A stretch of 64,000 nt of DNA from the NCBI GenBank assembly GCA_965279315.1, contig OZ257145.1, forward strand, positions 2,046,001 to 2,110,000. The letters are read 5' to 3'. Shown here in pieces: positions 36,901 through 44,010 of the stretch. Under the pieces are notes generated by a model. The model searched no databases, was not told the origin of the DNA, and saw only the letters and a program-made list of their open reading frames with translations. Numbering within the stretch: position 1 is the stretch's first letter; each line of letters starts with the position of its first letter. This DNA comes from JAPWJZ01 sp965279315. Its GTDB lineage: Bacteria; Pseudomonadota; Alphaproteobacteria; Micavibrionales; UBA2020. The translations under genes were made by a program, and so were the position numbers.

Positions 36901-36957
36901 GTGGCGGCGAAGGCTGATGCTAAAGCAGAAGATAAAACGGAAGAAAAGAAACAATGA
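30931..36957 (+). CDS. Bacterial alpha-2-macroglobulin with intact thioester
   Basis: The 2008-residue secreted protein traps attacking proteases in the periplasm. The signal peptide is MRHFLLAFALVFTMGGAAHA, with no lipobox cysteine, so it is probably soluble rather than a lipoprotein. MG-type beta domains fill residues ~30-1450, including the macroglobulin bait/MG10 boundary (LFKFVAYWNPSI). The thioester motif CWEQ is at about residue 1484 and an alpha/alpha toroid follows. The C-terminal receptor-like domain ends in a charged tail (Ala/Asp/Lys/Glu). It is longer than E. coli YfhM (~1650). It is followed by the PBP1C gene, the classic partner; the pair is thought to guard and repair the envelope together. 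Confidence 0.92.
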   Translation: MRHFLLAFALVFTMGGAAHAAFDSSTAAAEKDLRIIRVTPTGEDVASDRQIVFTFNRPVVPLGQMERTKEEIPVTISPEVDCEWRWINPSSLACQLTEKSALEQSTAYSIEMKPGIKAEDGTQLAEAYKDKFITKRADVEYNWFRTWKSPGMPVVRLTFNQPVTKSSVQKFIKLNDGKADTVLDVSKDPDDNEAPRFVPFGKGWLDFGKQPARKSDDQLTEKNGEEARRIWVVQPQKELPLDTTMTMKLLPGLVSGLGPEPSIAQRDVVSFDTYPELAALGLRCVDNSDNAITIEPGKANAANQLCNPMAPVYLMFSAPVQRSQMRDNLTFTPALGADAQKDEIWGDLSYEYSRLNSAHVKGRTYDQNLPYGLKAAQKYQITVKAPERGMWDGFTHWVQSLWEDLPETALQDEFARALAKPFTVNFETDHRKPNFEMEYHDAVLEKGVDSEVPLYVNNLEKMLYKFRSVTGGGAATDKTAEEALENVQDVQYSRPFGARKALDGKTGAVYGHLDTVPYVNKGSDSAYRLFAVVTPWQMHVKIGHFSSMVWVTDMATGAPVKNAKVTVYKDSLSSLSAPADVLATTTTNDGGIAEFAGTEKIDPQLELNKGYEDSANKIFVRVDKDGDMALMPLNSDFVIDTWRASNESISQSTRRKYGHMKSWGTTAQGIYRAGDTIQYKFYVRNQDNRTLTHAEKEGYKLEIVDPMDNVASTVETLKLSEFGAYAGEFTVGKEAPVGWYKFRLTSKFKDSPKEEEEEYNEGTGEYQTGSTWYPLRVLVSDFTPVPFRVTSQLNGDLFRTDQEIEAQSSAQLHSGGPYPDASVRTTAILTERAFSSKHPKALGFTFTTPDYETHSSVQVYQKVETNGAKGDLTSKFQIAKQEFAYGRLMVESAVEDDRGKYVASESGADYVGVDRFVGMKSTEWAYDAKKPLALKYIVTDEKGVPVGDTKVDITIEKLETTAVRVQGAGNAYLTNYTSEWKKAGECSGTPASDEADCSFTPESAGSFRAIAKIKDTKGAEHSSGVSFWVTGSDYVMWDNQSDTLLPIIPEKTEYRVGDTARYLVKNPFPGATALVTIERYGVLHKFTTKLEGSTPVIEFEVKPDFLPGFYLSVIVTSPRVDKPLDKDGVDLGKPTFRMGYVTVPVKDPYKEMTVTAKPAADVYRPRDKVAVDIHAEPRMKGRDEPIELAVAVLDEAVFDLVTGGLSNFDPYNGFYKLDGLDLKNYSLLTRLIGRQKFEKKGANQGGDGGSDLKMRDLFKFVAYWNPSIKADKSGNAKIEFEAPDNLTGWRVLVLAVTPTDRLGLGDGNFKVNRPTEVRPVMPNQVTEGDTFKAGFSVMNRTDKPRTLTVDIKASGTIDTKDTPDSHSETVTVEPYKRATVFLPVKVGKVPETRDLPKGEIKFEAKAYDLLDGDGMVMTLPVGKFRSIETAADYGTTTEDSAKTSIAFPKNIFPDIGSVSVVLSPTVIGAVEGAFRYMRDYPYICWEQILTKGVMAANYLNLKQYIPASFVWPDAEKIPQAALDAAASFQAPNGGMAYFVARDEYVDPYLSAYTAIAFNWMNHAGMKVPQAVQGKLHDYLLNLLRNNAMPTFYDEGMSSTIRAVALAALAEHGKVSREDLDRYKPHLKQMSLFGKTHFLMATLRVKGAIPMAKEVANDIISHSNQTGGKFIFNEALDDSYSRILASPLRENCAILGAMVEYGEKKEGESLVGDIPFKLVRTITQTRKNRDHWENTQENMFCMNALVEYSRVYESVKPDMKVTASLNGKEFGRAAFTDLRDPQVVADRPITEADVGTNASVDIDRKGDGRLYYATRLRYAPRSDFSKPVNSGIELHREYSVERDGKFVILKTQDEIKRGELVRVDLFLSLPAARNFVAVNDPLPGGLETVNRDLNTASKVDADKGDYVAADGSWFFKFSDWEGYNVSRWSFYHQEMRHDSVRFYSDYLPPGNYHLSYTAQAIAEGKFTVMPTLAEEMYDPDVYGKDVTGELTVAAKADAKAEDKTEEKKQ

Positions 36958-37049
36958 CGTCATCCCCGCGAAAGCGGGGATCTCGGGCCGCGTTGATGCC
37001 GCCTGTAGTATAAGAACGTCACGGGATCCCCGCTTTCGCGGGGATGACG
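36957..37049. repeat. Palindromic intergenic repeat (family A, copy 1)
   Basis: The arms ACGTCATCCCCGCGAAAGCG(GGGATC) and its reverse complement flank a ~45-base centre. Each arm is itself a hairpin (CCCCGC-GAAA-GCGGGG). It starts inside the stop codon of the alpha-2-macroglobulin gene and ends 14 bases before PBP1C. Similar copies are at 47858 and 52154. Confidence 0.85.
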
Positions 37050-37062
37050 ATGGTAGAGGCAG

Positions 37063-39219
37063 ATGCGGATCAGGTTGAAACATATCGCGTTCATCGGAGC
37101 GGGGGCTGTCATCGCCTTCGCCCTCGCCACCTATGCCGCCATCACGCCCATCAAAACCTCTCTGCATGTCCTGCGCTCGGATGCGCAGACATTGCAGGTG
37201 ACGGACAGTACAGGGCAGCCGCTGACGATTTCGTACCAGAACCGCTGGAACGTCTACGATAACCTGCCGCTCTATAAAATGCCCGAACTGCTGCTGCAGG
37301 CTTTTATCGTGTCCGAAGACAAACGCTTCTATGAACATGCCGGTGTTGATTGGCGTGCCCGCGCCAGCGCGGCGTTGCAGAACGTGAAAACAGGGCAGGT
37401 GGTGCGCGGCGCATCGACCATCACCGAACAGGTCGTGCGCATGATAAATCCGCGCCCGCGCACTCTGTGGGGAAAATGGGTGGAGGGTTGGGAAGCCGCG
37501 CTGCTGGAACGCGGCACGGCTAAGGTCGATATCCTTGAATTCTACCTCAACCAAGTCCCTTATGCCGCCAACCGCCGTGGCGTCGCGCAGGCGGCACGGT
37601 ATTATTTCGACCGCGACCTGTCGACGCTGACCCCGCGCGAAACACTCGCCTTGGCTGTCCTTGCGCGCGCACCGTCGTCTTATGACCTTTATAAAGACAG
37701 CGCCAAAATTGACGGGCCTGTCAGCCGGCTTGCGGCGGCATTGCAGGAACGCGGTATCCTGACCGCCGATGAAGCGGCGCAGGTGAATGCGGAAAAATTC
37801 AATCTCGCCAAGCCCGCTGATCCTGTGAATGCCAGCCATTTCGCGCAATATGTCCGCAGTCATGCGCCGGGGGCAGGGGCGGCGTTGCATTCTACGCTCG
37901 ACGCCAATTTGCAAAAGACAGTGCAGAAAATCGTCGATGACCGCGTGCGCACACTCGACCGCCGCAACCTGCACAACGCGGCGGTGGTGGTGGCCGACCA
38001 TACGACGGGCGAAATACTGGCATGGGTGGTGTCGGGCGCAAATGACCCTGCATCGCCCACGCGCCAGATTGATGCCGTGACTGTGCCGCGCCAGCCGGGT
38101 TCGGCGCAGAAACCGCTGCTCTACGGCCTTGCGCTCGACAATGGCTGGAATCCCGCGACGATCATCGAGGACGCGCCGCTGTCCGAAGCCATCGGCACCG
38201 GCCTGCATAACTTCAAGAATTACAGCAACACCTATTACGGCCGCATCACGCTACGGGAAGCCTTGGGCAATTCGCTGAACATCCCAGCCCTGAAAACCGT
38301 CAATTACGTCGGCAAGCAGAAATACCTGACGACGCTGCACCACCTCGGCTTTGAAAGTCTCAATCGCGGGGTCGAGATTTACGACGAAGGTCTCGCGCTC
38401 GGCAATGGCGAAGTGACGCTGCTGGAAATGGTGCAGGGCTTTGCCGCGCTCGCGAACCGTGGCGTGTCGCGCCCGTTGCGTTATCTTTCCGATGACGCCG
38501 GACCGCGCGCACAGGAACGGGTTTATTCCCCCGAAGCCGCATCGCTGATCGGCGACATCTTGTCCGACCCCTGGGCGCGCCGCCTTGAATTCGGCAATGG
38601 CAGCGTGCTCAACTTCCCGATGCAGACGGCCGCGAAAACCGGCACATCCACCGACTATCGCGACGCATGGACGCTTGCCTATAACCACAAATATGTCGTG
38701 GGCATGTGGATGGGCAACCTTGACCATTCTCCGACCGACGGCGTGACGGGCTCGACCGGCCCAGCGCTTGCCGTGCGCAGCATCTTCAGCGTATTGAACC
38801 GCATGGCGACACCGCAAAAATTGTGGCTGTCGCCGAAACTGGTGCAGAAAGACATCTGCATCGAAGACGCGCGCGATGCGTCGCGCTGCTATAACCGTTC
38901 CGAATACTTCATGGAGGGCGGCGTCTCCGATGCGCGCCTGACGCAACCGCCGCGTTTCGAAATCGTGAAGCCGACCGCCGGCCTGCGCATGGCGCTCGAC
39001 CCCCGCATCCCGCGTGACCGCCAGAAAGTGCCTTTCACCATGCGCGGGCTGCAACCCCGTCAAACAGTTGAATGGATACTGAACGGTGAAAGCATCGGCA
39101 CATCCGGCGAGAAATTCATGTGGCCATTATCGCGCGGCAAATTCCTGCTGACCGCGCGCATCATGCAGGATGGCAAGCTGGTGCATGCCACGCCGGAAAT
39201 CGATTATACGGTGCGTTAA
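37063..39219 (+). CDS. pbpC: Penicillin-binding protein 1C
   Basis: The 718-residue bifunctional murein synthase has one N-terminal membrane anchor (AFIGAGAVIAFALATYAAI). The GT51 transglycosylase domain has EDKRFYEHAGVDW with the catalytic glutamate, and GASTITEQVVRM. The transpeptidase domain has the serine in GSAQKPLLYG (SxxK) and AAKTGTSTDYRDAW (KTG). A C-terminal PBP1C-specific domain (RDRQKVPFTMRGLQPRQTVEWILNG) follows. The gene lies behind the alpha-2-macroglobulin gene, with a family A repeat between. Its stop TAA shares TTAA with the convergent kinase-like gene. Confidence 0.93.
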   Translation: MRIRLKHIAFIGAGAVIAFALATYAAITPIKTSLHVLRSDAQTLQVTDSTGQPLTISYQNRWNVYDNLPLYKMPELLLQAFIVSEDKRFYEHAGVDWRARASAALQNVKTGQVVRGASTITEQVVRMINPRPRTLWGKWVEGWEAALLERGTAKVDILEFYLNQVPYAANRRGVAQAARYYFDRDLSTLTPRETLALAVLARAPSSYDLYKDSAKIDGPVSRLAAALQERGILTADEAAQVNAEKFNLAKPADPVNASHFAQYVRSHAPGAGAALHSTLDANLQKTVQKIVDDRVRTLDRRNLHNAAVVVADHTTGEILAWVVSGANDPASPTRQIDAVTVPRQPGSAQKPLLYGLALDNGWNPATIIEDAPLSEAIGTGLHNFKNYSNTYYGRITLREALGNSLNIPALKTVNYVGKQKYLTTLHHLGFESLNRGVEIYDEGLALGNGEVTLLEMVQGFAALANRGVSRPLRYLSDDAGPRAQERVYSPEAASLIGDILSDPWARRLEFGNGSVLNFPMQTAAKTGTSTDYRDAWTLAYNHKYVVGMWMGNLDHSPTDGVTGSTGPALAVRSIFSVLNRMATPQKLWLSPKLVQKDICIEDARDASRCYNRSEYFMEGGVSDARLTQPPRFEIVKPTAGLRMALDPRIPRDRQKVPFTMRGLQPRQTVEWILNGESIGTSGEKFMWPLSRGKFLLTARIMQDGKLVHATPEIDYTVR

Positions 39220-40016
39220 ACCTTTCGGCGCAGGACAGCCGTGCCGTCAAAGGCGCGCGCCGCGTCGCCCTTCATCAGGCTGCGGAACGGCCGCGCGATT
39301 ACCAGCAGCGGCGCAAGCAATCTCAAAAACCGCCGCAGCGATACCGTCACCGCCTTGTCGTGATAAACAGCGCGGTATGCTTCCCATCCTTTTTCGGCAG
39401 CATCCTTGCCGAACCGCGCGGCGCTGCAACTGAACAACCAGACTTCCCGCGCCTGGCGGTCGGGCAGGGGGATGCCGGATGCGTCTACATCTTCCTCGAA
39501 ATCGATAAAGCCGATTTTGTTGTCGGGCGTCAGCACGAAATCGTTCAACTTGCCGCGCCCGTGCGATAATCCCGCCTTGTGCGTTTCGGCCAGCGCAACG
39601 GCGCAGCGGCAGATCAGCGCATGGCGTGCGGCGTCATCCATGCCCGCGTCTTTTTGCATCTTGCGCTCGACCATCTCGCCAAGGTCGCTCATGGCGATCC
39701 AGCCATCGCTTTCTCCTAGTATCTCCGGCACGACAAATCCCGCGCGGAAAAATTCCGCGCTGCGCCAGACTTCGATACGCAGACCCTGCGCGCCACCGGG
39801 ATTGGCGGTGGGGCGCAGGATGGGCAGGCCTGTAACGCCAGCCAGAAACCGCTGCAACGCCGTCCAGCCCGTACCCTTGGGCGGCACCGATTTTTTCAGC
39901 CAGATTTGGCGTCCCTGCCATTCCAGCTTTGCCGTGCGCGCCTTCATTTGCGGCAGCGCAGCAGAAGCGAATTCGGTGATGGAGGGGGATATGTCGTTCA
40001 TCACTTTTAGTACCAT
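39216..40016 (-). CDS. Protein-kinase-like fold protein (Kdo-kinase/RIO-like)
   Basis: The 266-residue protein has kinase-like features. A lysine strand (QIWLKKSVPPKG) is followed, in the C-lobe, by LSHGRGKLNDFVLT (HGxxKxND, the catalytic loop with an H-G start as in KdkA-like sugar kinases) and IGFIDFEEDV (DFE, metal site). The length and HGxxKLND motif fit LPS core or RIO-like kinases. ATG 40016 or 40001 (MNDIS) could be the start; neither has a clear ribosome site. It is convergent with pbpC. Substrate unknown. Confidence 0.7.
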   Translation of the reverse strand: MVLKVMNDISPSITEFASAALPQMKARTAKLEWQGRQIWLKKSVPPKGTGWTALQRFLAGVTGLPILRPTANPGGAQGLRIEVWRSAEFFRAGFVVPEILGESDGWIAMSDLGEMVERKMQKDAGMDDAARHALICRCAVALAETHKAGLSHGRGKLNDFVLTPDNKIGFIDFEEDVDASGIPLPDRQAREVWLFSCSAARFGKDAAEKGWEAYRAVYHDKAVTVSLRRFLRLLAPLLVIARPFRSLMKGDAARAFDGTAVLRRKV

Positions 40017-40209
40017 GAAAACAGGGCTTATTCCATGTGGATGCCGATATTGAACAGGCGTTGCAGCGCACCATATTAGGTATGGAATATTGCCTTTGGA
40101 CCGGCATCTTTACATAAATTTATGCGGGAATCTTGCGTAACCAACGGTTCCGTGACAATATTCTGCTTCTCTTTCAATTAGCTATATTATCGATCAACGT
40201 CAGGACTCC

Positions 40210-41466
40210 ATGAAAAAGAATAAATCCGGCCCCGGCCATATCGTCCTCACCTCGCACCCGCCCCGCGACGGCAAAGTGCCGAAGATCACTTGGGGCGCGA
40301 CGACGCTGAAGGAACGCGGGCCGATCATCGCGAGCATGTCCGACCATCAGGGATCGAACGTTATCGGCGCTTATTCCGGCGCGTATTCCATTTACCGCGC
40401 GGTTGCGGTCGCCATCGGCGCGCTTGACCCGTTGCACGTTCCCGATTTGACAAACACGAAACCGGCGGAGCCCATCGGCCCGTTCCCGCAATGGTTCGAC
40501 CCCGGCAAGATCGTGAGCCTTGACCCCTGGGGCCACATGGCGGGCGACGAGTTCGAGGATTACCGCCTGCGTGGCCTCGATGTGCGCCCCACGATTGCCG
40601 TGACCAAGGCGCATATCAATATGCCCGAAATCAAGGACGCAATCGCTGCAGGACGCCTGAAACCCGATGGCGACATCCTGACCAAAAATGGCGACGTGAA
40701 AGTGACCAAGGCGGCAATCGACCCCGTCTGGCATCTGCCCGGCATCGCCAAGCGTTTCGACATCGACGAAAACGATTTGCGCCGTGCGCTGTTCGAGCAT
40801 TCGGGCGGCATGTTCCCCGAACTGGTCACGCGCCCCGACCTGAAAGTGTTCCTGCCCCCTATCGGCGGGCATACGCTGTATTTTATCGGCAACCCCGCGA
40901 CGATGCATGACCCGAACGTGAAACTCGCCTGCCGCGTGCATGACGAATGCAACGGGTCGGACGTTTTCGGGTCGGATATCTGCACCTGCCGCCCCTACCT
41001 CTGCCACGGCATCGAGATTTGCATCGAGATGGCGCAGCAGGGCGGCAACGGCCTGATCGTCTATAACCGCAAAGAGGGCCGTGCGCTGGGCGAAGTGACG
41101 AAATTCCTCGTCTATAACGCCCGCAAACGGCAGGAAGGCGGAGACCGCGCAGACCAGTATTTCCGCCGCACCGAATGCGTGGCGGGCGTGCAGGACATGC
41201 GTTTCCAGGAATTGATGCCCGACATTTTCCATTGGCTGGGCATCAAGCACATCCACCGCTTCGCATCCATGAGCGACATGAAGTTCAACGCGCTTGCGAA
41301 TGCGGGCATCACCGTGGGCGAGCGTATCGAGATCCCGCCCGAGCTGATCCCCGCCGACGCCGCTGTCGAGATGGAAGCGAAAAAAGCCGCCGGCTATTTC
41401 GCCCATACCGAGGTGAAGACGCAGGAAGAACTGAAAGACGTCAAGGGCCGCAAGCTCGAAGAATAA
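40210..41466 (+). CDS. URC1-type GTP cyclohydrolase II homologue
   Basis: The 418-residue protein is a divergent GTP cyclohydrolase II. VHDECNGSDVFGSDICTC supplies the zinc cysteines in the RibA pattern, and NRKEGRALGEV replaces the usual QEGRGIGL. An N-terminal ~200 residues are extra, and the C-terminal YFRRTECVAGVQDMRFQ is typical of the URC1 branch. URC1 takes part in the URC route of uracil breakdown described in yeast, acting after UMP formation rather than in riboflavin synthesis. AGGAC precedes the ATG. It is the first gene of an operon with uracil phosphoribosyltransferase and a HAD phosphatase. URC4 (DUF1688) is not in the window. Confidence 0.78.
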   Translation: MKKNKSGPGHIVLTSHPPRDGKVPKITWGATTLKERGPIIASMSDHQGSNVIGAYSGAYSIYRAVAVAIGALDPLHVPDLTNTKPAEPIGPFPQWFDPGKIVSLDPWGHMAGDEFEDYRLRGLDVRPTIAVTKAHINMPEIKDAIAAGRLKPDGDILTKNGDVKVTKAAIDPVWHLPGIAKRFDIDENDLRRALFEHSGGMFPELVTRPDLKVFLPPIGGHTLYFIGNPATMHDPNVKLACRVHDECNGSDVFGSDICTCRPYLCHGIEICIEMAQQGGNGLIVYNRKEGRALGEVTKFLVYNARKRQEGGDRADQYFRRTECVAGVQDMRFQELMPDIFHWLGIKHIHRFASMSDMKFNALANAGITVGERIEIPPELIPADAAVEMEAKKAAGYFAHTEVKTQEELKDVKGRKLEE

Positions 41467-41490
41467 GCACTATTATAAGGACCGGATACA

Positions 41491-42126
41491 ATGCCCGAGA
41501 ACCAAGTCATCGTCATCGACCACCCGCTGGTGCAGCATAAGCTGTCCGTCATGCGCCAGAAGGACACCAACACCAACGACTTCCGCAACCTGATCCGCGA
41601 AATCTCCATCCTGATGGGATACGAGATCATGCGCGACCTGCCGATGGAAGAGGTGGAGATTGAAACCCCGCTGGAAAAAATGAAATCGAAAATGCTGGCG
41701 GGCAAAAAATTGTGCGTCGTGCCGATTTTGCGCGCGGGCACGGGTTTCCTTGACGGTCTTCTCCAGCTCGTGCCGCTGGCGCGCGTCGGGCATATCGGCC
41801 TGTACCGCGATCCCGAAACATTAGTGCCGGTCGAATACTACCTGAAACTGCCCGATGATATGCCGCAGCGCCGCGTGATCGTGGTCGACCCCATGCTGGC
41901 GACCGGCAATTCCGCGATTGCGGCGGTGGAGCGCGTGAAGGATTCCGATGCGACCGACGTAAAATTCATGTGCCTGATCGCTTCGCCCCAAGGCATCAAG
42001 AATTTCCATGAAGCGCATCCCGATGTGCCGATTTACACGGCCGCCATTGACCGCGAGCTGAACGATCACGGCTACATCCTGCCCGGCATCGGCGATGCGG
42101 GCGACCGGATCTTCGGCACGAAGTAA
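41491..42126 (+). CDS. upp: Uracil phosphoribosyltransferase
   Basis: The 211-residue protein converts uracil and PRPP to UMP. It has the PRPP loop VDPMLATGNSAIAAV and the uracil-site end GIGDAGDRIFGTK, both typical. AAGGA lies upstream. The gene is 24 bases after the URC1-type gene, and its last base is the A of the HAD gene's ATG. Besides salvage, UMP formation is the first step of the URC catabolic route, which fits the operon context. Confidence 0.93.
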   Translation: MPENQVIVIDHPLVQHKLSVMRQKDTNTNDFRNLIREISILMGYEIMRDLPMEEVEIETPLEKMKSKMLAGKKLCVVPILRAGTGFLDGLLQLVPLARVGHIGLYRDPETLVPVEYYLKLPDDMPQRRVIVVDPMLATGNSAIAAVERVKDSDATDVKFMCLIASPQGIKNFHEAHPDVPIYTAAIDRELNDHGYILPGIGDAGDRIFGTK

Positions 42127-43100
42127 TGCAGCTGCCACGGTTGAAAAACCTCCGCGCGGTCATTTTTGACCGCGACGGAACGCTGAACGCGTCGGGCCCG
42201 GAAAGCAATGGCGGCTATATCCTTGATCCTGCGCAACTGGCCTATCTGCCGGGTGTCGAGGCTGTCCTGAAAGGCCTGCATGAGCGCGGCATTCTGTTGT
42301 TCGTCTTTACGCAGCAGAATTGCGTGGCCAAGGGATTGATCGACGAGCAGGGGATCGATGCCCTGCATGACATCATGCAGACGCAGATTGCCCCCGCCTC
42401 TTACAAAGGATTCTATTTCAATACGCAATCCTCCGCGCAACCCGACTGGAGCAAGCCGGGGCCGGGGATGCTGAATGCAATTCTTGTTGCGCATCCAGAA
42501 TTGAACGCGTCCAACTGCCTTGTCGTGGGCGACGCCATGCGCGATGCGGAATCTGCGGCGGCGGCCGGATTGCCGTTTGCCTTTGTCGCCAGCGACCAGA
42601 AGGACAAAACGGCTGAGGCGCGGAAAGGCGGGCTGCCGTTCTACGACAACCTTGCCACGTTGTTCGATGCGCTGGATGCACCCGTGCCCTATGCGGCTTA
42701 CGAGATTGATACGGATTCACGCGAGATGCTGCTGGAGGCGTTCCCGCCGCGCCATGCACACGTGATCGCGCATCACATCACCCATAAATACGACGCGACC
42801 GAGGCCGATATGCCGCCCATGCCACGAGAGGTGCGCGTGACCGGCCATCACGACAACGGCGCGATACAGGTATTGGTGGTCGAGGTCGATGGCCGCCGCC
42901 ATCAGGCCGCGCGCGAAGATGAAACACCGCGCTGGTATCACATCACGCTATCGCTTGACCGCGCGCAGAGCGTTGCGCCGAAAAATTCCAACGACCTGCT
43001 GGCGGCAATCGTGGCGGAAAAGGGCGTCGGGGGCTTGGATAACCTGCCCGGACCGATTGAAATTTCGGTGATGCCGCGTTTCATGCTCGATCAGGCCTGA
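42126..43100 (+). CDS. HAD phosphatase with an extra C-terminal domain
   Basis: The 324-residue protein has two parts. Residues 1-~200 form a HAD (histidinol-phosphatase/GmhB-like) domain: VIFDRDGTLN (nucleophile DxDGT), FVFTQQN, WSKPGPGML and CLVVGDAMRDAESAAAAG. Residues ~215-324 form a second domain: HAHVIAHHITHKYDAT, VTGHHDNGAIQVLVVEVDG and WYHITLSLDRAQSVAPKNSN. The HITL-S pattern recalls phosphodiesterase-like modules of RNA-repair proteins, though I am not sure. The start overlaps the upp stop by one base. In this operon it could dephosphorylate the intermediate made from UMP by the URC1-type enzyme (such as a ribosylurea phosphate); that is inference. Confidence 0.7.
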   Translation: MQLPRLKNLRAVIFDRDGTLNASGPESNGGYILDPAQLAYLPGVEAVLKGLHERGILLFVFTQQNCVAKGLIDEQGIDALHDIMQTQIAPASYKGFYFNTQSSAQPDWSKPGPGMLNAILVAHPELNASNCLVVGDAMRDAESAAAAGLPFAFVASDQKDKTAEARKGGLPFYDNLATLFDALDAPVPYAAYEIDTDSREMLLEAFPPRHAHVIAHHITHKYDATEADMPPMPREVRVTGHHDNGAIQVLVVEVDGRRHQAAREDETPRWYHITLSLDRAQSVAPKNSNDLLAAIVAEKGVGGLDNLPGPIEISVMPRFMLDQA

Positions 43101-43142
43101 TAAACTATAATGCATTGAAATTACTCGTTTAAATGTGAATAT

Positions 43143-43171
43143 TTGACGGAATATTAGCGGTACTATAGTAT
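43143..43171 (+). promoter_or_regulatory. Candidate promoter of the ankyrin-like gene
   Basis: TTGACG (43143-43148) is followed by TATAGT (43164-43169, 15-base spacer) or TAGTAT (43166-43171, 17-base spacer). It lies ~30 bases before the ATG of the next gene. Confidence 0.5.
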
Positions 43172-43200
43172 GTAGAGCATCAGTAACAACACTGCAGGTC

Positions 43201-44007
43201 ATGATGTTCGATAACCTCCGGCACAAGTGGCGCATGAAAAGCGAGCGCGAGGAGCGCAAACAGGCGGCTTACGATGCAATCCCGTCCGGCAGCGAACAAC
43301 AGGTGAAAGATGCAGTGAGTGCATTGCGCAGCGGCGATCTGGACCGCGATGACAAGGGCTGGGCGTTGAAGCTCGCTATCGACCGCCAGAATTTGGAGGT
43401 CTTCCGCACGCTGATGGCGCATATCGACAACCCGAACCAGCCGGTCATTTATACCTCCAACAGCTATAATTACAGTTACTCGCCCATCGATTATGCACTG
43501 AACCAAAAGCGCACGCATGATATCGCGCTGTTCCTTGCGACCGACCCGCGCACGGAAATCAAGGGCAAGATGCTGGATGACGCCAAGGCCAATGGCATGC
43601 AGGGCGTCGCCGCCATGCTGGCGAAACGCATCGCGGAAATCCGTCGCGGGGAAGCGGCGCAGCTGGACCGTGAAGCCGCAGGCTTGAACGTGGCGGCTGT
43701 GCCTGCAGCGGCAACTGCCGAACCGGTGAACGACAGCAACCTTGGCTCAGGCGAAAGCTGGGCGCTGATGTCGAAAACCAGCATCGCGCATGTGACGACC
43801 GCGGAGGCCATCGGCCGCAAGCTGACCGAGATTTTCAATTTCGAAAGCCGCGAGCGCGTGCTGATCACCGAAAACCTCAAGACCGGCGCGGAGAACATGG
43901 GCAAGCCCGAAGCTTTCGACACGCTGACCGAAGGCAGCATCAAGGCAGCCGAAACCATGCTGAAACAGCTAAATGCGCAGGCGGCAGGAAAGACGTTTAC
44001 GCTCTGA
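43201..44007 (+). CDS. Ankyrin-like hypothetical protein
   Basis: The 268-residue soluble protein has two or three weak ankyrin-like helices (VKDAVSALRSGDLDRDDKGW, LKLAIDRQNLEVFRTLM and PIDYALNQKRTHDIALFL), then an Ala-rich linker and a helical C-terminal domain (RKLTEIFNFESRERVLITEN). It is related in style to the ankyrin genes at 15062-15995 but longer and more divergent. ATG 43201 or 43204 can be the start. It has its own promoter and is convergent with phaC (3 bases between stops). Confidence 0.65.
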   Translation: MMFDNLRHKWRMKSEREERKQAAYDAIPSGSEQQVKDAVSALRSGDLDRDDKGWALKLAIDRQNLEVFRTLMAHIDNPNQPVIYTSNSYNYSYSPIDYALNQKRTHDIALFLATDPRTEIKGKMLDDAKANGMQGVAAMLAKRIAEIRRGEAAQLDREAAGLNVAAVPAAATAEPVNDSNLGSGESWALMSKTSIAHVTTAEAIGRKLTEIFNFESRERVLITENLKTGAENMGKPEAFDTLTEGSIKAAETMLKQLNAQAAGKTFTL

Positions 44008-44010
44008 TCG

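Noticed and set aside
36957..37049. CRISPR or IS end at the family A palindrome
   Set aside because: There are only two arms per locus with no spacers, no transposase and no target duplication that I can see.
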